A stretch of 64,000 bases of DNA, from the NCBI RefSeq assembly GCF_000737325.1, contig NZ_CP011125.1, positions 3,534,001-3,598,000 on the forward strand, read 5' to 3'. The notes under the pieces are model-generated. The model did no database searches and was not told where the DNA came from. It saw only the letters and a program-made list of their open reading frames with translations. The DNA comes from Sandaracinus amylolyticus (GTDB lineage Bacteria; Myxococcota_A; Polyangia; Polyangiales; Sandaracinaceae). The translations under genes were made by a program, and so were the position numbers. Shown here piece after piece: positions 36,492 through 44,381 of this stretch (its first letter is position 1; each line of letters starts with the position of its first letter).

Positions 36492-37804
36492 ATGTCGCTG
36501 CCCGAACGGGTCGATCTCCTCGTCGTCGGCGCGGGCACCGCGGGGGCCGCCGTCGCGTCCCTCGGAGCGCGCGCCGGGCTGCGCACGCTGCTGATCGATC
36601 GCGCGCCGCTCGACCGCGCGGGCGCGCAGTGGATCAACGCCGTGCCGCGCTGGTGCTTCGACGACGCGCGCATCGCGCAGCCGCGCGGCGCGGAGCTCGT
36701 CGGCGACGAGGTGCCCTATCACTTCGTCGCGGGCGAGGGGCACGTCGTGGTGCGCGACCACGGGGTGCTCGAGCTCGACATGCACCTCCTCGTCGCGCGC
36801 CTGCAGCAGGACGCACGCGATGCCGGCGCGACGCTCGAGGAGAGGTGCGCGCGCTCGGGCTCGAGGGCGGCGTGGAGCGCGGCGCGCTGCGCACGGACCG
36901 CGGCGTCGTCCTCGCCGACGTGATCGTCGATGCCTCGGGCCTCGCGGGCGCGCGGCTGCTCGGCGAGCCGCCGGGGATCGCGCGCCACGATCTCTGCTCC
37001 GCGGCGCAGGAGATCCGCGCGGTGCGCGATCGCGGCGCCGCCGAGGCGCTCTTCGCGCGTCATCGCGTGCCGCTCGGTGAAGTGCTCTCGTTCGTCGGCA
37101 GCGCGGGCGGCTACTCGGTGCTCAACCTGCGGCTCGAGGGCGATCACGTCTCGATGCTCACGGGCTCGATCCCCGCCGAGGGCCATCCCTCTGGCCGCGC
37201 GATGATCGAGCGCTTCGCCGCCGAGCATCCTTGGATCGGTCCGCCGATCCGCGCCGGCGCGCGCGCGATCCCGCTCGGACCTCCCGCGCTCCCGCTCGCG
37301 CGAGGCCGCGTCGCGCGCATCGGGGACGCCGCGCTCCAGGTGTTCTCCGCGCACGGCTCGGGCATCGGCGCGGGGCTCGTCGCCGCCCGCGTGCTGGTCG
37401 ACGCGATCACGCGCGGCGGCGGTCTCGCCGAGTACGAGACGCGCTGGACGCGCGAGCGCGGCGGTCTGCTCGCGGCGTACGACGTCTTCCGCCGCTACAG
37501 CCAGCGCATCACGCTCGCCGAGCTCGAGCGCCTCGTCACCACGGGGCTGCTCGACGCCGCGATGATGCGCCCTGCGATGACGCAGCTGCCGCCCGCGCTC
37601 GACGCGCGCGCGTTGCTCGAGAAGGCGCCGCGCGCGCTGCGAGAGCGCGCGCTGGTCTCGCGGCTGGCTCGCGTCGTCGCGCGGATGGAGGCGATCCGCG
37701 CGCTCCATCCGCTCTATCCGTCGCGTCCCGGCGCCGCGCGCGAGGCTTGGTCGCGCGCGCGCACGCGCATGATCGGGCGCTCATGGGTCGCGTCGCGACC
37801 ATGA
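36492..37804 (+). pseudogene. FAD-dependent oxidoreductase interrupted by one frameshift
   Basis: ATG at 36492 starts a clear FAD-binding protein (VDLLVVGAGTAGAAVASLGA; GxGxxG), resembling geranylgeranyl-reductase/halogenase-type flavoproteins. Sense is lost after about residue 116 and resumes one frame over near 36842 (VRALGLEGGVERG, VIVDASGLAGARL, ARIGDAALQVFSAHGSGIGA) and runs to a stop at 37802-37804. The junction reads GAGGAGAGGTG; restoring one G (GAGGAGGAGGTG) joins the frames into a single protein of about 437 residues. A real mutation, polymerase slippage or an assembly error are all possible. TATCCT lies 7 nt before ATG. Confidence 0.72.
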
Positions 37805-37816
37805 GCGCGCGCTCAT
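37801..37816. promoter_or_regulatory. 16-bp perfect palindrome between convergent genes
   Basis: ATGAGCGCGCGCTCAT spans the end of the oxidoreductase frame and touches the stop of the hydrolase gene. A sister sequence ATGAGCGTCCGCTCAT lies at 49861-49876 in front of the trkA-like gene. Both fit TGAGCG-N2-CGCTCA, a TetR-type operator shape, but the location here at a convergent 3' junction argues for a terminator or chance. Confidence 0.35.
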
Positions 37817-38532
37817 CACGACGGAGACGCGATCCCGCCGAGCTTCGCGGTGAGGAACTCGCGCGCGAGCCGGCCGACCTCTTCGAGCGCGCCCGGCTCC
37901 TCGAAGAGGTGGGTCGCGCCCACGATCACCTCGAGGTGCACCTCGTTCCGCATCCGCGCGATCGCCTCGCGATGGAGCTCGAGCACCGGCACGTCGTCGC
38001 CGCCGACGATCAGCAACGTCGGCGCGCGCACCACCGGGAGCGCGTTGCCCGCGAGGTCGGGGCGACCGCCGCGTGACACCACGGCCGCCACGGCGTCGGG
38101 GCGCAGCGCCGCAGCGACCAGCGCTGCCCCGCCGCCCGTGCTCGCGCCGAAGAACCCGAGGCGCAGCTCGCGCGTGCTCGGATCGCGCCGCGCCCACTCG
38201 ATCGCCGACACGAGGCGCTCCGCGAGCAGCTCGATGTCGAAGCGCAGGTGCGCCGTGCGCGCGTCGATCGCCTCTTCTTCGCGCGTCAGCAGATCGAGCA
38301 GCAGCGTCGCGAGCTTGCCGCGCTGCAGGACCTCCGCGACGTAGCGGTTGCGCGGGCTGTGACGGCTGCTCCCGCTCCCGTGCGCGAACACGACGAGCCC
38401 GCGGGCGCCGCTCGGCACCACGAGATCACCCTCGACGCGCGCGCCCTTCACCGGGACGGAGATCTCGCGCCGCTCGGCGACGATCTCGGGGGCCCGGCGC
38501 TCGCCCGGATGGATCGACGTGGGCCGGCTCAT
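37816..38532 (-). CDS. Dienelactone-hydrolase-like alpha/beta hydrolase
   Basis: The 238-residue protein has strand GLVVFAHGSGSSRHSPRNRY, with the oxyanion region HGSGSS, nucleophile elbow GFFGASTGGGAAL (GxSxGG), an acid region in TLLIVGGDDVPVLELH and GATHLFEEPGALEEV with the catalytic His. This layout (YrhB/dienelactone hydrolase-type, about 220 residues) hydrolyses small esters or lactones; substrate unknown. ATG at 38532 fits the domain start; the frame is open further upstream. It ends at the palindrome shared with the oxidoreductase gene. Confidence 0.82.
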   Translation of the reverse strand: MSRPTSIHPGERRAPEIVAERREISVPVKGARVEGDLVVPSGARGLVVFAHGSGSSRHSPRNRYVAEVLQRGKLATLLLDLLTREEEAIDARTAHLRFDIELLAERLVSAIEWARRDPSTRELRLGFFGASTGGGAALVAAALRPDAVAAVVSRGGRPDLAGNALPVVRAPTLLIVGGDDVPVLELHREAIARMRNEVHLEVIVGATHLFEEPGALEEVGRLAREFLTAKLGGIASPS

Positions 38533-38711
38533 GGCGAGCGAGATGTGCACCACCCGAGCACGGGCAAGCGAAGCGCCCCACGTGCGCGCAATCCCAGACC
38601 AAGCGAGCCCGCTCGCGGTCCGTGCGCGGCGGTGCGCCACACGTGTGCTCCTCGGCGCTTCCCGCGCACGAGGATTGCTGAGCGGAGATGCCAGGAGGAC
38701 ACGCACCTTCG

Positions 38712-39179
38712 ATGACCCGCGACGAACACGTCGATGCCTTCGAGCACACGATGCAGCTCAGCTACGAGTGGCTGCGCGAGTACGCCGAGGAGCTCGGCTC
38801 CTGCACCGCGCAGCTCGCGTATCGATGTCTCCGCGCGGCGCTGCACGCGATCCGCGATCGGCTCCCCGCGAACGAGTCGGCCGCGCTCGCGGCGCAGCTC
38901 CCGCTGCTGCTGCGCGGCGTGTACTACGAGGGCTGGCGACCCTCGCACGTCCCGGCAGCGCTCGACAGCGTCGACGACGTCTACGACGAGATCGCGACGG
39001 TGCTCGAGGGCGGGCCCCACGCGGCTCCGCGCGACGTGCTGCGCGCCGCGCTCTCGGTGCTCAACGACCGCATCGACGCGGGCGAGATCCGCAAGCTGCG
39101 CCACCAGGTCGGCGAAGAGCTGCGCCGCATCTGGCCCGAGCCGCCGCTCGGCGCACCGCCCGCGCAGCCGGTGGTGTGA
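38712..39179 (+). CDS. DUF2267 domain protein
   Basis: The 155-residue protein has two helical DUF2267 halves: AFEHTMQLSYEWLREYAEEL, LRAALHAIRDRLPANESAAL, AQLPLLLRGVYYEGWRP, then RDVLRAALSVLNDRIDAGEI with KLRHQVGEELRRIWP at the end. The family is common in proteobacteria and actinobacteria, its function is unknown, and members are often stress-related. ATG at 38712 follows AGGAGG (38693-38698) at a long 13-nt spacing; ATG at 38688 in the same frame is the alternative. Its stop directly abuts the Sir2 gene stop on the other strand. Confidence 0.8.
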   Translation: MTRDEHVDAFEHTMQLSYEWLREYAEELGSCTAQLAYRCLRAALHAIRDRLPANESAALAAQLPLLLRGVYYEGWRPSHVPAALDSVDDVYDEIATVLEGGPHAAPRDVLRAALSVLNDRIDAGEIRKLRHQVGEELRRIWPEPPLGAPPAQPVV

Positions 39180-40004
39180 TCACGACGAGAGGCGCTGCGC
39201 GAGGAGCGGGAGCATCGCGCCCGCGCGCGCGTCGACCCGCAGCGTCGCGAGCGCGTCGCCGCGCGTCTCGCCGACGTTGAGAATCGCGATCGGGATCGCG
39301 CGCTCGGCCGCGGCGCGCACGAAGCGCAGGCCCGAGTACACCGCGAGCGACGAGCCCACGACCAGCATCGCGTCGGCGTCGCGCACCATCGCGTGCGCCG
39401 CGTCGACGCGCGGCCTCGGCACGCTGTCGCCGAAGAAGACGACGTCGGGCTTGAGCACGCCGCCGCACGCCTCGCACGCGACCACGCGGAAGCCGTCGAG
39501 CGCGTCGTCCTCGAGCTCCGCGTCGCCGTCGGGGTTGAGCTCCACCGGGCGCTCGACGAACCCGGGGTTCGCGTCGAGCAGGCGCGCCTGCACGTCCGCG
39601 CGCGGCGCGGTCGTCCCGCACGCGAGGCAGCGCACCTCCGCGAGCGCGCCGTGCAGCTCGATCACGCGGGCGCTCCCCGCCGCGTGGTGCAGGCGATCGA
39701 CGTTCTGCGTGATCAGCCCGACCAGCGCGCCCTCGCGCTCCATCGACGCGAGCGCGCGGTGCGCGTCGTTCGGGCGCGCGCCCGCGATGCGCGGCCACCC
39801 GTGGAGGCTGCGCGCCCAGTAGCGCGCGCGAGCGCGCGCGTCGTGGAGGAACGCGCGGTACTGCATCGGGTTCCGCGCGCGCTTGCGCGTGCCCTCGCCG
39901 CGGTAGTCGGGGATGCCGGACTCGGTGCTGCACCCGGCACCGGTGAGCGCGACGACGCGCCGTCCGGCGAGCAGCGTGCACAGGGCTTCGAGGTCGTGCG
40001 TCAT
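39180..40004 (-). CDS. Sir2-family NAD-dependent protein deacylase
   Basis: The 274-residue protein has [15 protein letters not shown] (NAD loop), [10 protein letters not shown] with its neighbouring catalytic His in [10 protein letters not shown], two zinc Cys pairs (CLACG, CEACGG), [12 protein letters not shown] and [14 protein letters not shown]. This is a complete sirtuin with the longer [12 protein letters not shown] form seen in class II (SIRT4-like) enzymes, which deacylate proteins using NAD. Lysine substrates are unknown. ATG at 40004 is chosen by homology; the open frame upstream is not sirtuin-like. The region before it contains dyads at 40072-40108. Confidence 0.92.
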   Translation of the reverse strand: MTHDLEALCTLLAGRRVVALTGAGCSTESGIPDYRGEGTRKRARNPMQYRAFLHDARARARYWARSLHGWPRIAGARPNDAHRALASMEREGALVGLITQNVDRLHHAAGSARVIELHGALAEVRCLACGTTAPRADVQARLLDANPGFVERPVELNPDGDAELEDDALDGFRVVACEACGGVLKPDVVFFGDSVPRPRVDAAHAMVRDADAMLVVGSSLAVYSGLRFVRAAAERAIPIAILNVGETRGDALATLRVDARAGAMLPLLAQRLSS

Positions 40005-40071
40005 CGGCGAGCACGGACTCTGTGGACGCGGGCCCCGCATGGCAACGAGCGCGTGTGGAGCGCTGTACGGC

Positions 40072-40108
40072 GTGCAGCGCGCTGCACATGCCCGGGCGTG
40101 CCACGCCC
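40072..40108. promoter_or_regulatory. Two dyads between the divergent Sir2 and di-haem genes
   Basis: GTGCAGCGCGCTGCAC at 40072-40087 is a perfect 16-bp palindrome, followed by GGGCGTG-C-CACGCCC at 40094-40108. Both sit in the 237-bp divergent gap (40005-40241), where promoters for both genes must lie. They could bind regulators or form RNA hairpins; no matching site is found elsewhere in the window. Confidence 0.4.
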
Positions 40109-40241
40109 ATGACCGCCCGTGTGAAAACCCGGCCCACCGCGCGGTTTCGAGCGGAAAAAACAGGGCGTTTTCGCGCTGGCGCACGACCTGCTACGCGCGC
40201 CGGAGCTGCGGGGCGGGGGCCTCGCGAGGAGCGAGAGAGGG

Positions 40242-42089
40242 ATGACGCGCAACGACTGGTGCTCGATCGCGCTCGCGAGCGCGATGCTGACGGGCTGCTT
40301 CCGCCCACCGGACGCGACACCGACGCCGGACCCATTCACCCCTGGGCCCGAGGCGCGCTCGCCGTTCATCGATCCGCGCTTCTACGAGGGGAACGTCACG
40401 CAGGAGGTCGCGCCTCCGCCGATCAGCGGGGGCACGCTCCAGCTGCACGACGGCTGGGCGATCGCGGCGGACGCCGATCGTGATCGCATCGTGGTCGTCG
40501 ATTACCGGCGCGCGCGCGCGGTCCACGCCGAGGTCGCGCTGCCGCCGGGCGCGGAGCCGGGGCGCGTGGTGACCGACGGCGCGGGTCGCGCGCACGTCGT
40601 GCTGCGCGGCATCGGCGAGATCTACTCGTTCGATCCCGAGCGTCCACGCGACGGCGAACGCCGCGCGGTGTGCCCGATGCCCCGCGGCATCGCGCACGAC
40701 GGCGCGCGCGATCTGCTCCACGTCGCGTGCCGCGGCGGTGAGGTCGTGAGCCTTCCGGCGGCGGGCGGTCCGTCGGTGCGCGAGATGCGCGTCGAGGGCG
40801 GCGATCTCCGCGACGTGGTGGTCGACGGCGACACGCTGCTCGTCACGCGCTTCCGCAACGCCGAGCTGCTGCGCGTGAGCGTCGAGGGCGCGGTGATGGA
40901 TCGCGTGGCGCCGAGCGTGGTGACCGATCCGTTCAACGGGTTCATCGACAGCACGGGCGTGTGGCGCGAGGCGGTGTTCCAGCCGTCGGTCGCGTGGCGG
41001 ACCATCTCGATGCCGAGCGGCGACGTCGCGATGGTGCACCAGCGCGCGAGCGACACCGAGCTCCAGCTCGCGCCCGGCGCGTACTACGCGACGGGCTTCT
41101 GCGACGGCTCGATCGTGCAGAGCGCGGTCACGGTGTTCACGGATCACGGCGCGTCGCGCGCGCCGAACCTCGGCACGTCGTCGCTGCCCGTCGACCTCGC
41201 GGTCTCGACCGACGAGACCGAGATCGCGGTGGTCAACGCAGGCAACCAGTCGGGCGAGAGCGCGGTCGCCATCTACCCGCTCGCCGCGCTCGAGACGCGC
41301 GTCGAGGACCAGGGCTGCATGTTCCCCAACGAGACGGTCGCGGGCGTGCAGAACCCGGTGGCGGTCGCGTACGGCGAGGGCGGCCTGCTGGTCGTGCAGC
41401 AGCGCGAGCCGGCGCGCCTCGTGATGATCGAGCGCACCACCGGTCAGCGCTTCGAGGTCGATCTCGGCGGTGAGTCGCGCTTCGACACCGGCCACACGAT
41501 CTTCCACGCGAACGCGAGCCGCGGCACCGCGTGCGCGTCGTGTCACCCCGAGGGCGGCGAGGACGGACGCACCTGGCTCTTCGCGGGCCTCGGCCCGCGC
41601 CGCACCCCCGCGATGCACGGCGACGTGACGGAGACCGCGCCGTTCCACTGGGACGGCGATCTCCCGGATCTGCGCGCGCTGAGCGAGGTCGTCTTCACCG
41701 GTCGGATGAGCGGCCCGCGCCTGTCGGGCACGCAGGTGAACGCGCTCGGCGCGTGGCTCGACGAGCTGCCCGCGCCGGTGGTCACGCCGCGCGACGCCAT
41801 CGCGGTGCAGCGCGGTCGCGAGCTGTTCTTCGGCGCGGCGGAGTGCGGCACCTGTCACTCGGGCGCGATGCTCACGAACAACACGACCGTCGACGTGGGC
41901 ACCGGTGGCGCGTTCCAGGTGCCCTCGCTCGTCGGCGCATCGCAGCGACTGCCGGTGATGCACGACGGGTGTGCGACCACGATGCGCGAGCGCTTCGATC
42001 CCTCGTGCGGTGGTGACGCGCACGGCGCGACGCAGCGGCTCGACGACGCGCAGATCGGCGATCTCGTCGCCTATCTCGAGACGCTCTGA
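40242..42089 (+). CDS. Di-haem cytochrome c-type lipoprotein with beta-propeller region
   Basis: The 615-residue protein has a lipoprotein signal (MLTGCF) and a long N-terminal beta-propeller-like region (about 60-420; repeated VVDGDTLLVTRFRN, VAVSTDETEIAVVN-like strands). The C-terminal part has two haem-c motifs, CASCH near residue 427 and CGTCH near 530, as in MauG/di-haem cytochrome c peroxidases, with TAPFHWDGDLPDLR between them. It probably performs periplasmic or surface electron transfer or peroxide reduction. No cytochrome maturation genes are nearby. GAGAGAGGG precedes ATG at 40242. Confidence 0.82.
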   Translation: MTRNDWCSIALASAMLTGCFRPPDATPTPDPFTPGPEARSPFIDPRFYEGNVTQEVAPPPISGGTLQLHDGWAIAADADRDRIVVVDYRRARAVHAEVALPPGAEPGRVVTDGAGRAHVVLRGIGEIYSFDPERPRDGERRAVCPMPRGIAHDGARDLLHVACRGGEVVSLPAAGGPSVREMRVEGGDLRDVVVDGDTLLVTRFRNAELLRVSVEGAVMDRVAPSVVTDPFNGFIDSTGVWREAVFQPSVAWRTISMPSGDVAMVHQRASDTELQLAPGAYYATGFCDGSIVQSAVTVFTDHGASRAPNLGTSSLPVDLAVSTDETEIAVVNAGNQSGESAVAIYPLAALETRVEDQGCMFPNETVAGVQNPVAVAYGEGGLLVVQQREPARLVMIERTTGQRFEVDLGGESRFDTGHTIFHANASRGTACASCHPEGGEDGRTWLFAGLGPRRTPAMHGDVTETAPFHWDGDLPDLRALSEVVFTGRMSGPRLSGTQVNALGAWLDELPAPVVTPRDAIAVQRGRELFFGAAECGTCHSGAMLTNNTTVDVGTGGAFQVPSLVGASQRLPVMHDGCATTMRERFDPSCGGDAHGATQRLDDAQIGDLVAYLETL

Positions 42090-42164
42090 CCGAACGACCG
42101 TCGCCGCTCGCGTCCACCACGCGGGCGGCGACTCCGCTTCGCTTCGGCGATACGCTCTCCGTCG

Positions 42165-43148
42165 ATGCCGGAACGCGAATCGGTCCCTCCCGCGGCGCTG
42201 ATCTCGACGCGCGTGCTGGTCGCCGATCCCGAGCTCGCCGCGATCGTCGAGGTGGTCAGCGGCGAGCGCGGTCTCGATCGGACCATCGATCACCCGCGCA
42301 TCCAGAAGTCCGGTCTCGCGCTCGCGGGGCACCTCGTCGGGGTCGTCGCGTCGCGCGTGCAGATCCTCGGAGAGACCGAGATCAGCTACCTCGAGACGCT
42401 CGAGCCCGCCCTGCGCATCGCGCGACTGCGCGGCTTCTTCGGGCTCGGCCTCGCGTGCGTCGTCGTCACGCGCGGTGTGTCGCCGCTGGCCGAGCTCGAG
42501 GCCGTCGCGCGCGAGACCGACGTGCCGCTGCTCGTCGCGACGCCGCGCTCGAGCACCACGATCGCCGCGCTGCACGGCGCGCTCGATCGCCTGCTCGCGC
42601 CGCGCGAGTCGACGCACGGCGTGATGATCGAGGTGCACGGCCTCGGCCTGCTGCTCGTCGGCCCGAGCGGGATCGGCAAGAGCGAGAGCGCGCTCGTGAT
42701 GATCGAGCGCGGCGCGCGCCTCGTCGCGGACGATCGCGTGGACCTCGTGCGCATGGGCCATCGCGTGCTCGGCGCCGCTCCCGCGCTCCTCCGCCATCAC
42801 CTCGAGATCCGCGGCCTCGGCATCCTCAACATCCGCGATCTCTTCGGCGCGACGGCGGTGCAGGACGAGGCGAACCTCGACGTGATCATCGAGCTCTGCC
42901 ACCTCGACGACGAGCGCAGCGACGAGGGCTTCGATCGCCTCGGTCTCGACGACGCGACGCGCAGTGTGCTCGGCGTTCCGGTGCCGATCCTGCGCGTGCC
43001 GGTCTATCCCGGCCGCGACATGGGCGTGCTGCTCGAGGTCGCGACGCGCAATCAATTGCTGAAGCGCGCGGGCCATCACTCGGCGCGCGACTTCGCGGAG
43101 CAGCTCGCACGCGGGCTCGGGGTTCCGGCCCGCGGCGCGTCACGCTGA
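42165..43148 (+). CDS. hprK: HPr kinase/phosphorylase
   Basis: The 327-residue enzyme phosphorylates HPr on Ser46 and can reverse it. It shows the N-terminal domain (LVADPELAAIVEVVSGERGL; RIQKSGLALAG), P-loop VGPSGIGKSESALVMIERG, LVADDRVDL, and the signature EIRGLGILNIRDLFG, then PVYPGRDMGVLLEVATRN at the end. Length agrees with the family (about 310-330). TACGCT (42151-42156) ends 8 nt before ATG. It begins the hprK-rapZ-ptsH-ptsI cluster. No EIIA gene is present between hprK and ptsH, unlike several deltaproteobacteria. Confidence 0.95.
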   Translation: MPERESVPPAALISTRVLVADPELAAIVEVVSGERGLDRTIDHPRIQKSGLALAGHLVGVVASRVQILGETEISYLETLEPALRIARLRGFFGLGLACVVVTRGVSPLAELEAVARETDVPLLVATPRSSTTIAALHGALDRLLAPRESTHGVMIEVHGLGLLLVGPSGIGKSESALVMIERGARLVADDRVDLVRMGHRVLGAAPALLRHHLEIRGLGILNIRDLFGATAVQDEANLDVIIELCHLDDERSDEGFDRLGLDDATRSVLGVPVPILRVPVYPGRDMGVLLEVATRNQLLKRAGHHSARDFAEQLARGLGVPARGASR

Positions 43149-43199
43149 ACGGAGACGCTGCGAAGCGCGGCCGCGATGCCGTATGCTCTCCCTCCGACC

Positions 43200-44075
43200 G
43201 TGGGCACGCCGCTTCACATCGTGGTGGTCACCGGCATGTCGGGCGCAGGGCGCACGAGCGCGCTCCACGTGCTCGAGGACGTCGGGTTCTTCTGCGTCGA
43301 CAACCTCCCGCCGAAGCTCGCGCCGGGGCTCGTCGAGCTCCTCGCCGCCGAGGGCCAGCTCACGCGCGTGGGCCTCGGCGTCGACGTGCGCACCCGCGGG
43401 TTCCTGGTGGGCGCGGGCGATCTGCTCGATCGGCTCTCGGCGGGCGGGCACGAGGTCGAGGTGCTCTTCCTCGACTGCGCGGACGACGTGCTGGTCCGTC
43501 GCTACAGCGAGTCGCGACGCCCGCATCCGCTCGCGCAAGGCGGCGACGTCATCGAGGCGATCGCGCGCGAGCGAGAGCGCCTCGCGAGCCTCCGGGTCCG
43601 CGCGCGGCGGGTGATCGACACCTCGCGGCTCAGCGTGCACGAGCTGCGTCGCACCCTCGTCGAGGCGATCGGACGCAGCGGTGCGCGCCCGACGATGCAG
43701 GTCCGCATCGTCTCGTTCGGCTTCAAGTACGGCCTGCCGGTCGACGCGGATCTCGTCTTCGATCTGCGCTTCCTGCCGAACCCGCACCACGTGCCCGAGC
43801 TGAAGCCGCTCACCGGGCGCGACCCGCCGGTCGCGGAGTACGTGCTGCGCGCGCCCGAGACGCAGTCGCTACTCGTCGATCTGAAGCGCGTGCTGACCGA
43901 CTGGCTCCCGCGCTACGAGGCCGAGGGCAAGGCGTACCTCACGATCGCGGTCGGGTGCACCGGCGGTCGCCATCGCTCGGTCGCGATCGCCGAAGAGCTC
44001 GCGCGCACGCTGCGCGCCGGGACCGAAGGCGAAGCGCGCGAGGTGACGGTCGCGCACCGGGACGTGTCGCGATGA
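43200..44075 (+). CDS. rapZ: RapZ/YvcJ nucleotide-binding RNase adapter
   Basis: The protein (291 residues from GTG 43200; ATG at 43176 is an in-frame alternative) has VVVTGMSGAGRTSALHVLED at the start, FFCVDNLPPKL, VLFLDCADDVLVRRYSESRR, VRIVSFGFKYGLP and the C-terminal GCTGGRHRSVAIAEELA, all RapZ landmarks. The Walker A ends in RT rather than KS/KT, as in actinobacterial relatives, so ATP may bind weakly. In enterobacteria RapZ controls glmS through small RNAs; here its function is unknown. TATGCT at 43182-43187 would be the -10 and favours the later GTG. ptsH overlaps its stop. Confidence 0.9.
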   Translation: MGTPLHIVVVTGMSGAGRTSALHVLEDVGFFCVDNLPPKLAPGLVELLAAEGQLTRVGLGVDVRTRGFLVGAGDLLDRLSAGGHEVEVLFLDCADDVLVRRYSESRRPHPLAQGGDVIEAIARERERLASLRVRARRVIDTSRLSVHELRRTLVEAIGRSGARPTMQVRIVSFGFKYGLPVDADLVFDLRFLPNPHHVPELKPLTGRDPPVAEYVLRAPETQSLLVDLKRVLTDWLPRYEAEGKAYLTIAVGCTGGRHRSVAIAEELARTLRAGTEGEAREVTVAHRDVSR

Positions 44076-44368
44076 ACGAGAGCGAGCGCGAGCTGGCGCG
44101 GGCCGAGGGGACGTTCACGATCGTGAACGAGCTCGGCCTGCATGCGCGCGCGGCGACGAAGCTCGTGCAGCTCGCGTCGCGTTACCGCGCCGAGATCGAG
44201 CTCGAGAAGGACGGCCAGCTCGCGAACGCCAAGAGCATCATGGGCGTGCTCTTGCTCTGCGGGAGCCCGGGCGCGCGGCTCACGGTGCGCGGCCGCGGGC
44301 CCGACGCGCGCGCCGCGGTGGACGCGATCGGCGCGCTGATCTCCGCGCGCTTCGGAGAGGAACGTTGA
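44072..44368 (+). CDS. ptsH: HPr phosphocarrier protein
   Basis: The 98-residue protein has an N-terminal extension of about 11 residues, then VNELGLHARAATKLVQLAS with the phosphorylatable His and NAKSIMGVLLLCG with the regulatory Ser46 equivalent, so it can be phosphorylated both by EI and by HprK. ATG overlaps the rapZ stop (ATGA), indicating coupled translation. No EIIB/EIIC gene follows, which makes a regulatory rather than transport role likely. Confidence 0.94.
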   Translation: MNESERELARAEGTFTIVNELGLHARAATKLVQLASRYRAEIELEKDGQLANAKSIMGVLLLCGSPGARLTVRGRGPDARAAVDAIGALISARFGEER

Positions 44369-44381
44369 GCCGGGGGGCCTC

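Noticed and set aside
32730-36923. Plus-strand open frame of more than 1300 codons across the kinase and partner genes
   Set aside because: It is His/Arg/Asp-rich antisense noise from high-GC coding DNA; only its last part (from 36492) is real, as the start of the FAD oxidoreductase.
40005-40241. Small RNA gene in the divergent gap
   Set aside because: The dyads are present, but no promoter-terminator pair defines a transcript, so they were listed only as possible regulatory sites.
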